A stretch of DNA of 7,151 nucleotides from Anaerolineales bacterium UBA6131 (GCA_002435875.1 DIVN01000068.1:16659-23809); one strand, 5' to 3'. Positions 1 through 6,375 are shown, numbered from the stretch's first letter. A program made the numbers and translations. Notes: generated by a model not told the origin, from the sequence alone.

Positions 1-1289
1 AGTCCAGAAATGGCAGCAGTACCGCCCAGATACATCACCCAAGGCTGCACTGGCAAGATCAGCAAGTTGGCGACCAGGCTCAAGGGAGAGAACGCACGGA
101 AGTGATACACCATAATAGGCAGCGTTGTGATCATAGCTGCAAGTGTCGACAGCACGGTGCTGCTAGATGCCTGAGCCGCATGCTTCGCAGTCTCCAGCGG
201 CACGAGCCTTGCCAGCCCTGACTCCAGACCCTTGCGCAGCCGATCCGAGTACAGGATCAAGCCCAGGCTCGAGGCAACCGAAAGCTGGAACGACACCTCC
301 CACAGCAGAAAGGGCTGAAATGCAGTCATGGCGATACAGGCAACAGCTAGGCTGATCAGGGCATGGCTGCGTCTCCCAACGATTGTGGCCAGCGTCGCCA
401 GGCTGCCCATGATCGCCGCTCGCACCACTGGAGGCTCAGCACCCACCAGCACGGTGTAACACACAACTGCCGCTATGGCCACCGCAAGCGCCACATACTT
501 GCGCAGAAAAAGGGAGAACACTTTCGCCAGTGCTGCTGAGATCAGCGTGATGTTGAAACCGGAAATGACAATAATGTGGGATGTGCCTGTAGCACGGAAT
601 AGCTCCATAAGGGAAAGCGGGATTCCTTCATCGCTGCCCACCAGTATCCCGGTCAGCAGAGCAGCCTCTGGCTCTGGCAGCAGTGAAGCGATTACCGTTC
701 TCGTTCGGTGCCGCATGCCGTACAGGAGCCGCAGGGGCTGGCTTCCTCTTCCTCTCGCCATGATGGTGACGCGAGGATATGGCATTAGCGAATGGATGCC
801 CTGCCGGGCCAGATAGGCCTTATAAGAAAATCCAGATTCGGCAGACGGTGTCTTGAGGGTGCCGACAAGCTGCAGTACATCGCCGTACGAGTACGTCAGG
901 TAGCTTGGTACTTGCACGAGTACCCGGCCATGAATCGTCCGCCAGGAGCCATCAAAGACCTCGGAAACGGAGAGCTGCAGGTTTGAAACACGATCGCGTT
1001 GAGCAGGATCAGTCTCAATCCAGCCACGCAGGGTGACGCTTGAACCATCGTTGTAGGACGCGACTGGACCAGGATCCATGACATTGCGGACAGAGTCATA
1101 CCTGCTGACCGCCAGGACGAAGGACAGGATGATGGAAGCGACAAGGTTATAGCGGGGACGGGTGCGCAGCACCCAGGTGGCGAACGCAGACAAGAGTGCC
1201 CCAACCATGCAGACCCATGCGGAAAGATCCACACGAGAGCCCACATAGATACCCAGCATCCAGGCACAACCCACGTAGATGAGGGTCAC
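1..1289 (-). CDS. comEC: ComEC/Rec2 family DNA-uptake channel protein (C-terminus cut by window edge)
   Basis: ComEC forms the inner-membrane channel that passes single-stranded DNA into the cytoplasm during natural transformation. This frame does not begin with ATG; the best start is GTG at 1289-1287, with GAGG at 1299-1296 six bases upstream and a stop in frame at 1307-1305. About 429 residues are visible and the frame runs off the left edge. Residues 1-60 hold hydrophobic segments. Then comes a soluble DUF4131/OB-like region ending in a typical 'YKAYLARQGIHSLM' stretch. The Competence domain follows, with the signature 'ATGTSHIIVISGFNITL' around residues 233-249, then many membrane helices including 'GAEPPVVRAAIMG' and 'VSFQLSVASSLGL'. 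Full-length members usually end in a metallo-beta-lactamase domain, which would lie outside the window. It is the last visible gene of the minus-strand series, 133 bases after the M16 peptidase. The family call is firm; competence of the host is inferred only. Confidence 0.93.
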   Translation of the reverse strand, partial: MTLIYVGCAWMLGIYVGSRVDLSAWVCMVGALLSAFATWVLRTRPRYNLVASIILSFVLAVSRYDSVRNVMDPGPVASYNDGSSVTLRGWIETDPAQRDRVSNLQLSVSEVFDGSWRTIHGRVLVQVPSYLTYSYGDVLQLVGTLKTPSAESGFSYKAYLARQGIHSLMPYPRVTIMARGRGSQPLRLLYGMRHRTRTVIASLLPEPEAALLTGILVGSDEGIPLSLMELFRATGTSHIIVISGFNITLISAALAKVFSLFLRKYVALAVAIAAVVCYTVLVGAEPPVVRAAIMGSLATLATIVGRRSHALISLAVACIAMTAFQPFLLWEVSFQLSVASSLGLILYSDRLRKGLESGLARLVPLETAKHAAQASSSTVLSTLAAMITTLPIMVYHFRAFSPLSLVANLLILPVQPWVMYLGGTAAISG

Positions 1290-1330
1290 AACGAGCCTCG
1301 CGCATCAGGAGGTAGTCACCCAGTAACCCA

Positions 1331-1359
1331 ATTCTAGGCACGGAGGCCAATGGGGGCAA
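1331..1359 (-). promoter_or_regulatory. Possible sigma70-type promoter for comEC
   Basis: On the minus strand, TTGCCC (1359-1354) and TAGAAT (1336-1331) are separated by 17 bases, giving 4 of 6 and 5 of 6 matches to the consensus. Transcription would start near 1324, about 35 bases before the GTG start of comEC. It lies just downstream of a hairpin after the M16 gene, which would make sense if comEC is transcribed partly on its own. This rests on motif matching only. Confidence 0.3.
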
Positions 1360-1367
1360 CCTGGGTC

Positions 1368-1408
1368 AACGCCGCACCTGGGAGGCAGACGGCCGGTGGT
1401 GCGTCGTT
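1368..1408 (-). terminator. Hairpin after the M16 peptidase gene (terminator-like, no U-tract)
   Basis: Read on the minus strand, AACGACGCACC (1408-1398) can pair with GGTGCGGCGTT (1378-1368) with a single A-G mismatch, leaving a 19-base loop. It begins 15 bases after the M16 stop codon. No run of T follows, so it is not a classical intrinsic terminator. It could slow RNA polymerase, protect a 3' end, or be chance. Confidence 0.35.
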
Positions 1409-1422
1409 CTTGCCTAGTGGAC

Positions 1423-2691
1423 CTACAGCTTGAGCATTGACGAGAGCCTGTCGTCGTCCTTGAATGGGCCCAGCGCTGCCAAACGAAGCTGTTCGCTGGT
1501 GAACAACTGTAGAGCAACCCGCTGCACATCTTCCGCACTCACTGCATCGAGCCGCTCCACTACCTGATCCACCGTCAACACTGGCATGTCTAGCACCTCT
1601 TGTCGAGCGAACCACTGGGCATTGCTGTAGGTATCCTCCATGCTCAACAGCATGTGACCCTTCAGATATTCTTTTGCCTTGTGTAGCTCGACCTGCGGTA
1701 CTATCTGCCAGCGTAACAGGTCCAGCTGAGTCAGCATCGCTTGGATCACCTCACCAACCTGTGCGAGAGGCGCGCCAGCAAAAAGGATCAGCGAGCCAGT
1801 ATCGGCCAGGAAGGTAGTGTACGAGCCCACGCTATAGGCCAGGCCGCGCTTTTCGCGGATATCGAGCCACAACCTCGAGCTCATACCATCGCCCAAGATC
1901 ACATTCAGCAGACGCAGCGGGTAATAGTCGGGATCGCGAAAGGACAGTCCTCGTACGCCCAGGCAAAGATGTGCCTGCTCGGTTTCTTTGAACTCGATAT
2001 GCATCGCCGGGCCGGAAGGTAGGGGCATGGCGGGCAGGAATGCTGGCTTGGCGACACATTTCCAGGATCCCAACTCCTTGTTGAGTTCTGCAACTACACT
2101 CGCGTGTTTCATGTTCCCGGCGACGCTAATCACCGTGTTTGACGGCAGATAAGACCTGTCGACATAATCGACGATGTTCTGCACACTGATTGAAGAGACT
2201 GACTCGCGAGTTCCGGCAATCTCCCACCCCAAAGGATGATCAGGCCACAGCAATTCGCCCATGAGCACATGCACCCAAGATTCTGGCGTGTCCATCAACT
2301 GGTTGATTTCCTGCAAGATAACCTTGCGTTCTCTCTCAACCTCCTCGGCATCGAACCTGGAGTGACGCAGCATGTCCAGAAGAACATCCAGAGCAATAGG
2401 CAGGTGATGGCTGGCCACTTTGGAGTAGTAGGTGGTCACCTCGTTGCCTGTGCCGGCGTTAAGCTCGCCTCCCAGCGTTTCGATGATTTCGGCAATAGCT
2501 TGAGCAGTAGGCCGCTTGGCGGTACCCTTGAACAGCATGTGCTCTACAAAGTGTGAGATCCCCCGTTCATCGGCCCGCTCGTAACGCGAGCCAACGCCAA
2601 TGAATACGCCCATACTCACCGACCGCGTGTGCGGCATCTCCATGCTCACGATCCGTAGACCGTTGTCTAGCACGCTCTTGCAGTACATCAT
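1423..2691 (-). CDS. M16 family zinc metallopeptidase (processing-peptidase-like)
   Basis: This is a single-module M16B peptidase of 422 residues, the usual length for bacterial relatives of the mitochondrial processing peptidase beta subunit. The inverted zinc motif HFVEH is at residues 47-51, within 'RGISHFVEHMLFKGT'. The expected third ligand is a glutamate about 70 residues later, most likely E121 in 'VERERKVILQEI'. With all three present, it should be catalytically active. The second half holds the non-catalytic M16 domain, with 'GDGMSSRL' at 267-274 and 'REKRGLAYSV' at 279-288. There is no signal peptide, so it is probably cytoplasmic; the substrate cannot be told from sequence. Two ATG codons open the frame (2691 and 2688). 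The AAAGGAG at 2699-2693 is only 1 base from the first and 4 from the second, so initiation may favour the second. Upstream is a degraded small-gene region, and comEC lies 133 bases downstream. Confidence 0.95.
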   Translation of the reverse strand: MMYCKSVLDNGLRIVSMEMPHTRSVSMGVFIGVGSRYERADERGISHFVEHMLFKGTAKRPTAQAIAEIIETLGGELNAGTGNEVTTYYSKVASHHLPIALDVLLDMLRHSRFDAEEVERERKVILQEINQLMDTPESWVHVLMGELLWPDHPLGWEIAGTRESVSSISVQNIVDYVDRSYLPSNTVISVAGNMKHASVVAELNKELGSWKCVAKPAFLPAMPLPSGPAMHIEFKETEQAHLCLGVRGLSFRDPDYYPLRLLNVILGDGMSSRLWLDIREKRGLAYSVGSYTTFLADTGSLILFAGAPLAQVGEVIQAMLTQLDLLRWQIVPQVELHKAKEYLKGHMLLSMEDTYSNAQWFARQEVLDMPVLTVDQVVERLDAVSAEDVQRVALQLFTSEQLRLAALGPFKDDDRLSSMLKL

Positions 2692-2692
2692 T

Positions 2693-2699
2693 CTCCTTT
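2693..2699 (-). promoter_or_regulatory. Closely spaced ribosome binding site of the M16 gene
   Basis: AAAGGAG on the minus strand is an excellent Shine-Dalgarno match, but it ends only one base before the first ATG (2691) and four bases before the second (2688). This points to the second Met as the more likely start, giving a 421-residue protein. Confidence 0.6.
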
Positions 2700-2718
2700 G
2701 GCTGTTTCTCGCCGAGAC

Positions 2719-2993
2719 TTATTGCCTGTCTTGATCGTTGATTTCCAGGTGGAAAGCGTACGCTTTGGCCAGCACCATGTCCTGGTATGTCGTCGTGGGC
2801 CCAACGGACCACCCTGGTCTCTTCGCTTCATCCCTGACCCATCGCAGTTCTCTTCTCTATTGCCAGAGCATCCCGGATGGAGCAGATCGCGTGCTGTCTC
2901 TGAACACGGGCTGCACACCAAGACAAATCTCTCAGGGTGGTCACCGTGGTGGTCCATGAAGAGCATGAGCAGCAGATGTAGGGGGACGGGCAT
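2719..2993 (-). pseudogene. Probable frameshifted small gene, function unknown
   Basis: No intact gene explains the 345 bases between the TPR and M16 genes, but two minus-strand frames look protein-like in succession. From ATG 2993, one frame reads through 'HHGDHPERFVLVCSPC' and 'SETARDLL'. A second frame, open from 2856 and closed by TAA at 2721-2719, reads 'ELRWVRDEAKRPGW' then 'YQDMVLAKAYAFHLEIND'. That second part has no ATG, GTG or TTG start covering all of it, and its stop lies 27 bases before the M16 start, normal spacing for an operon gene. A one-base slip in the GA-rich stretch around 2863-2845 would join the two into a protein of about 92 residues with a CxxC motif. I do not recognise the family. 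It could be a decayed gene, a sequencing error, or noncoding DNA that happens to read well. Confidence 0.38.
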
Positions 2994-3006
2994 CCAATCA
3001 GATCAG

Positions 3007-3032
3007 GGATAGCCGCCCAAGGCAGACTATCC
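3007..3032 (-). terminator. Strong hairpin just after the TPR gene (terminator-like, no U-tract)
   Basis: On the minus strand GGATAG (3032-3027) pairs perfectly with CTATCC (3012-3007). Inside it CTGCC (3025-3021) pairs with GGCGG (3017-3013) including one G-U pair, around a TTG loop, with a single bulged T. The stem is therefore 11 pairs and starts only five bases after the TPR stop codon. The sequence after it is not T-rich, so full termination is uncertain; attenuation or mRNA 3'-end protection is equally possible. Confidence 0.5.
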
Positions 3033-3037
3033 AAGTA

Positions 3038-3709
3038 CTACTGAGGTTTCAGCTCAGCCAACAACGATTCGGCGATGGTCTGCAGCTGGGGGTCGCTGTC
3101 GCCCAACACCAGAAACTTCTGCAGTGCCTCGATGGCCAGAGCATTGTTTCCCTGTAGCTTGTAGGCGTTGGCAAGCCCAAAGTAAGCTCTGCCGAGGTTG
3201 GGGTTGAGCCTCAGCGCTTCCATGAACTCAGCTATGCCAGCATCCAGCTTTGACTGCTGCACATAGCTCGCGCCAAGATTGTAGTGAATGTCAGCATCGT
3301 TGGGCTGCAGGCCGATGGCCTTGCCAAATTCGGCGACAGCCTTGTCAAACTGGCCCAGTTCATAGTAGACCGCTCCGAGGTTGGAGCGTGCATCTACATG
3401 CGTTTGATCGAGCTCCAGGGCTTTCTGAAATGCCTGGATGGCCTCGTTGTGCCTGGCCTGCTGGAAAAAGGCATTGCCTAGACGAAAGTGGGCCTCCACA
3501 GACTTGGGATCCAAACGCACAGCGGCCTGCAGATCTACAATCGCTTCCTCATACCTACCTTGATCCATCAGATCGCGGCCCTGTGCCAGGCGGCCTTCAA
3601 ACGAGCCCTCAGGGGTTGGCGAGCTTTGCGCACTGCATGCGACAAGCGATACCAGCAGCAGGGCGGCTGCCCCCCACACCAACAATCGCTCTACCGCAGA
3701 CTTTTCCAT
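3038..3709 (-). CDS. TPR-repeat lipoprotein
   Basis: This is a predicted membrane-anchored tetratricopeptide-repeat protein of 223 residues. A short charged N-terminus and a hydrophobic stretch lead to the lipobox LVAC, with the lipidated cysteine at residue 25. After a short linker come about five consecutive 34-residue TPR units. The hallmarks are 'GRYEEAIVDLQAAVRLDP', 'ARHNEAIQAFQKALELD', 'GQFDKAVAEFGKAIGLQP', 'SKLDAGIAEFMEALRLNP' and 'GNNALAIEALQKFLVLG'. TPR arrays hold protein partners, so this is probably a scaffold on the outer face of the membrane; the partner is unknown. I chose ATG 3709 because GGGAGG at 3724-3719 sits nine bases before it; a TTG start at 3736 would add nine residues but lacks a comparable site. 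It follows the MBL-fold gene by 37 bases, probably in one operon, and is followed directly by a hairpin. Confidence 0.9.
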   Translation of the reverse strand: MEKSAVERLLVWGAAALLLVSLVACSAQSSPTPEGSFEGRLAQGRDLMDQGRYEEAIVDLQAAVRLDPKSVEAHFRLGNAFFQQARHNEAIQAFQKALELDQTHVDARSNLGAVYYELGQFDKAVAEFGKAIGLQPNDADIHYNLGASYVQQSKLDAGIAEFMEALRLNPNLGRAYFGLANAYKLQGNNALAIEALQKFLVLGDSDPQLQTIAESLLAELKPQ

Positions 3710-3718
3710 CTTCCACCG

Positions 3719-3724
3719 CCTCCC
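3719..3724 (-). promoter_or_regulatory. Ribosome binding site that sets the TPR gene start
   Basis: GGGAGG on the minus strand lies nine bases before ATG 3709. The longer alternative from TTG 3736 would place this site inside the coding sequence, which argues against that start. Confidence 0.6.
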
Positions 3725-3746
3725 CACGTGGTGCAATCTGGTTAGT

Positions 3747-4388
3747 CTATTCTTTGTAGTTGAGCAGGACTACTTGCGTGTGCTCTGGCAAATCACCTTT
3801 GTCCACAGACAGGATGTCGCGCGCACTGGCTGGTTCCGGAAGGCCCATTTCCTTCAGGAATTGCGTGACCGGCTCCAGCTTGGCCCTGGTCACCTTGGTT
3901 CGGTAATGCATGGGGACAACGAGTCTCGGTTCCAGCAGACCAATGACCTCTGCGGCTTGATTCGCGTTGATCGTGGTGACGCCACCAACCGGGACGAGCA
4001 GGACGTCTACGCTGATGAGTGTCTGCAGCTGGACCTCTGACGGCACATGATCCAGTGTGCCGAGATGGCAGACCATCAACCCATCAAAGTCAAATAGGTA
4101 TGCCGTATTGTTTGAGACCTGCTGGCCCTTTGTCTTGGCCTGGGCTATGCGCACGCCAGTGACGAAGGTTCCCTTGATCTCATACTCGCCAGGCGACCTA
4201 ATCACCTTGGCGCCCCCCTGCACGAGTCCAGTGTTGCAGTAATCTGGATGGTCACAACTGATCGTCACGATATCGGCACGCAGTCTGGGTACTGGATAAC
4301 CGACGTCTTTGCCGCAAGGGTCTGTGACCACAGCAACGCCCTTTGCCTTCATGCGGAAACATGAATGCCCGTACCAGGTAATATCCAT
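3747..4388 (-). CDS. Metallo-beta-lactamase-fold protein with altered metal motif
   Basis: This 213-residue protein belongs to the compact MBL-fold group annotated as Zn-dependent hydrolases of the beta-lactamase fold, related to UPF0173. The family frame is clear: N-terminal 'ITWYGHSCFRMK', 'TDPCG', 'SPGEYEIKGTFVTGV' at 65-79, 'VDVLLVPVGGVTTINA' at 127-142 and 'VVPMHYRTK' at 157-165 with H161. The usual metal motif (S-H-x-H-P-x-H) reads S44-C45-D46-H47-P48-D49-Y50 here, so two histidines are replaced. The later 'HLGDLGH' appears as H108-L-G-T111-L-D-H114, losing the usual Asp. Two cysteines (C45, C51) flank the remaining H47 and D49. The protein may be a non-catalytic relative or may bind metal differently. 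The substrate is unknown. ATG 4388 has AAGGA (4399-4395) six bases upstream. It lies 34 bases after the CooC-type gene, which suggests co-transcription. Loss of classical hydrolase activity is inferred. Confidence 0.9.
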   Translation of the reverse strand: MDITWYGHSCFRMKAKGVAVVTDPCGKDVGYPVPRLRADIVTISCDHPDYCNTGLVQGGAKVIRSPGEYEIKGTFVTGVRIAQAKTKGQQVSNNTAYLFDFDGLMVCHLGTLDHVPSEVQLQTLISVDVLLVPVGGVTTINANQAAEVIGLLEPRLVVPMHYRTKVTRAKLEPVTQFLKEMGLPEPASARDILSVDKGDLPEHTQVVLLNYKE

Positions 4389-4422
4389 GACCTTTCCTTG
4401 CCTGCCCCCTGCCAGACGCTCT

Positions 4423-5205
4423 CTATTCTTCGCTTCCTACCGCGAGTCTTTCCCGGATTTCGCGGGCGGCGCGAACCAATTGTTCATCCGCATCAAATAT
4501 GGCCAGCCCCTGCATGTCAGCGGCAATCGCCTTCTCACTGAAGGGCAGGAAGCCCAGTACTTCTTCCTGGGAAAAGTGATCAAGGACAAAATTGCGGTCG
4601 CTTGCCTCACGAATTTTGTTGCCGACGATGAAAACGCGATGTATGCCAATATCGGCCGCGAGTCGTTTCACCGCCCCAGCAGTTTGAACACTGCGCTGGC
4701 CTGGCTCCACAACAACAATGAAAGCATCCACTGCGCCGGCAGTACCTCGGCCAAGGTGCTCAAGCCCTGCTTCCATGTCCAGAATGACCACTTCTGAACG
4801 CCCAACGAAGAGGTGGCGCACTAGATTCTTGAGCAGAGAGCTTTCGGGGCAGATACATCCTCCTCCACCACGTCCGATGGTCCCAAGGACCAGAAGCTTA
4901 ATACCCCGATGTGTCGCAGAGAAGCGATCCGGGATGTCATCCACCTTGGGATTCAGCGAGAACATGCCGCCAAAGCTGCCCGGCCTGGCTCCCGTACGCT
5001 CTTCGATCAGATCATCCATCTCGGAAATAGGGGTGATTTGCTTGGATAAGGACTCGGGTAGACCGAGGGCGGAAGCCAGGTTGGCGTCAGGATCTGCGTC
5101 AATCAGCAGCACCTTGTTGCCTTCCTGTTGGTAACTATGCGCCAATAGGGCTGCAAGCGTAGTCTTGCCAACGCCGCCCTTTCCCGTGATGGCAAGCTTG
5201 GGCAT
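4423..5205 (-). CDS. cooC: CooC-type ATPase (nickel-insertion accessory protein for CO dehydrogenase)
   Basis: CooC proteins are dimeric P-loop ATPases of the SIMIBI/MinD class that help insert nickel into the active-site cluster of carbon monoxide dehydrogenase; the relative AcsF serves acetyl-CoA synthase. This 260-residue protein has the deviant Walker A GKGGVGKTT at residues 8-16 with signature lysine K9. It also has the 'IDADPDANLASALG' switch I region at 35-48, 'DMEAGLEHLGRGT' at 143-155 with switch II Asp143, and a CxC pair (C117-I-C119) in 'GGGGCICPES'. In characterised CooC this pair binds metal at the dimer interface. Length is normal and there is no export signal, so it is cytoplasmic. 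ATG 5205 has GAGGAGG (5219-5213) seven bases upstream. It follows the foldase gene by 17 bases and precedes the MBL-fold gene by 34. No CO dehydrogenase gene is visible, so the client enzyme is encoded elsewhere or differs; the subgroup cannot be fixed without a tree. Confidence 0.85.
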   Translation of the reverse strand: MPKLAITGKGGVGKTTLAALLAHSYQQEGNKVLLIDADPDANLASALGLPESLSKQITPISEMDDLIEERTGARPGSFGGMFSLNPKVDDIPDRFSATHRGIKLLVLGTIGRGGGGCICPESSLLKNLVRHLFVGRSEVVILDMEAGLEHLGRGTAGAVDAFIVVVEPGQRSVQTAGAVKRLAADIGIHRVFIVGNKIREASDRNFVLDHFSQEEVLGFLPFSEKAIAADMQGLAIFDADEQLVRAAREIRERLAVGSEE

Positions 5206-5222
5206 GGTGTTGCCTCCTCAGC

Positions 5223-6248
5223 CTAATCCTGTGCTACAAGATATTCGATGGTGGCAGTTGACCGCTGCGTCCGTAGCCACTGCAAGAAGACGTTCTCTCG
5301 CCAAGTCACCAGCATCTCCTCGGGAATTTCGCGCGCTGGGTCTTTCTCCAGTACCTCAAGAATGTGGAACCCAAAATCGGTCTGCACGATCCCGCTCAGC
5401 TGTCCAGGAGAGAGCGCAAAGGCAACTGCCTCGATTTCGATAGGCATGACGCCTCGTGGGAAATAGCCCAGGTCACCGCCATCGTCACTGCTCGCCTTGT
5501 CTTGCGAGTACCTCTTGGCCAGGTCACCGAATCCTTCCCCAGTATGCAGTTTCACGAGAACTTCCATCGCTTCGGCTTCGCTGGACAGCAGAATATGGCG
5601 AGCGTGTACCTGTTCCACCGCCTGCGGCGTGTCACCGAGTACGCGCTCCTGCACAGATGCGCTCAGCATCTGTCTTCGCAATTCTTCGCGGAAGCGCTCC
5701 GCGGTCATGCCGTTAGATTCAAGCCATTCTTGGAATTGCTCCACGTTGTCGCCGATAAGGCGTGTCAGTTCTTCCTCAACCTGCTGTTCCGAGATGGCAA
5801 GGCCAAATCGGACTGCCGCTTGTTCGATTAGAACCTGGTCGATGAGCGATTCGAGAATCTGTCGGCGTAGTTGCTTCAAAGCAGCCTTCCCCTCTTCTGT
5901 AGCAGGATCAAGGTTCTGCTGTTTCTCCAGAACCGCCGCGGCCTGAGCTACCTGCGCTTCATAGTCCTCGCGCAACACCGGCTGGTCGTTGACCAGAGCT
6001 ACAGCCTCAGGCTGTACGGTAGGAGTAACCGCCCCTGGCGTCGCAGCAGGCTGAGACGCAGCAGCCGTCGGCTGTGGCCCAGCCGTTGGACTGGCTGAAG
6101 CAATTGCACCAGTGGGCCCCGCTGTGGGGGGAATGGGTGTGGTTACAGGAGGAGCCAGCGTCGGCGTGGCTTCCGGGCTGCACGACGCCAGCAGAGCGAC
6201 GATCAGCAACGACACCAACAGGGTTCGACGCACCCAACAACAAGCCAT
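5223..6248 (-). CDS. SurA/PrsA-like peptidyl-prolyl cis-trans isomerase lipoprotein
   Basis: This is an extracytoplasmic folding factor of 341 residues. A signal peptide with basic residues and a hydrophobic core (about 9-21) ends in the lipobox LASC, with lipidated C23. Residues 24-80 form a low-complexity linker rich in Pro, Thr and Ala, a typical spacer in lipoproteins. Residues about 82-205 are an alpha-helical SurA_N-like chaperone region starting at 'ALVNDQPVLREDYE'. Residues about 213-300 are a PpiC/parvulin rotamase domain, with 'VHARHILL', 'FGDLAKRYSQD', 'GGDLGYFPRG' and 'FGFHILEV'. It probably helps secreted proteins fold after export. ATG 6248 has GGAG (6259-6256) seven bases upstream. 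It is the first gene of the minus-strand operon, behind a promoter with a perfect TATAAT, and diverges from groES. The family is clear, but SurA and PrsA cannot be told apart by sequence alone, so no symbol is given. Confidence 0.93.
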   Translation of the reverse strand: MACCWVRRTLLVSLLIVALLASCSPEATPTLAPPVTTPIPPTAGPTGAIASASPTAGPQPTAAASQPAATPGAVTPTVQPEAVALVNDQPVLREDYEAQVAQAAAVLEKQQNLDPATEEGKAALKQLRRQILESLIDQVLIEQAAVRFGLAISEQQVEEELTRLIGDNVEQFQEWLESNGMTAERFREELRRQMLSASVQERVLGDTPQAVEQVHARHILLSSEAEAMEVLVKLHTGEGFGDLAKRYSQDKASSDDGGDLGYFPRGVMPIEIEAVAFALSPGQLSGIVQTDFGFHILEVLEKDPAREIPEEMLVTWRENVFLQWLRTQRSTATIEYLVAQD

Positions 6249-6304
6249 GTTCTCTCTCCAAGTTCTGATGGTATTCTACTGATGGATCTTTAGTGACCTG
6301 TCCC

Positions 6305-6332
6305 ATTATAGCTTGAACGGCCAAAGCCGCAA
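6305..6332 (-). promoter_or_regulatory. Promoter of the foldase-cooC operon
   Basis: On the minus strand, a perfect -10 box TATAAT lies at 6310-6305, with a weak -35 TTGCGG at 6332-6327 and a 16-base spacer. Transcription should start near 6298, leaving a leader of about 50 bases before the foldase ATG. The -35 is poor and overlaps an inverted repeat, so an activator or repressor may act here. Confidence 0.55.
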
Positions 6333-6334
6333 GC
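6311..6334. repeat. Imperfect inverted repeat within the minus-strand promoter
   Basis: GCTTG-AA-CGGC (6311-6321) and GCCG-CAAGC (6326-6334) are complementary over nine pairs around a CAAA centre, with two unpaired A bases in one arm. It fills the spacer and -35 box of the foldase operon promoter. It could be an operator or a chance dyad; the bulge makes it a poor symmetrical protein site. Confidence 0.35.
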
Positions 6335-6347
6335 GTTGAGGACGGAT

Positions 6348-6375
6348 TTGACATTTGCAGGGTTTTTGCTATGAT
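6348..6375 (+). promoter_or_regulatory. Promoter of groES-groEL
   Basis: A perfect -35 box TTGACA (6348-6353) and a strong -10 box TATGAT (6370-6375, 5 of 6) are separated by 16 bases. Transcription should begin near 6382, just upstream of the CIRCE element, so HrcA bound there would block initiation or early elongation. Confidence 0.8.

Noticed and set aside
896..1267. A 123-residue ATG-started minus-strand frame overlapping comEC
   Set aside because: Another minus-strand frame reads through as continuous ComEC sequence over the same bases, so this is an out-of-frame shadow.
1358..1380. CCTGGG repeated directly in the gap before comEC
   Set aside because: Only two short copies (six to seven bases); no array and no clear role.
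2753..2766. Perfect 14-base palindrome AAAGCGTACGCTTT
   Set aside because: A palindrome of this length is roughly expected by chance in a window this size, and it sits within a possible coding stretch and not at a promoter.
3250..3759. A 169-residue plus-strand frame opposite the TPR gene
   Set aside because: The regular TPR repeats on the minus strand impose an open antisense frame; no independent evidence of coding.
4309..4797. A 162-residue plus-strand frame opposite the CooC and MBL genes
   Set aside because: It lies antisense to two clearly recognised genes and shows no domain motif.
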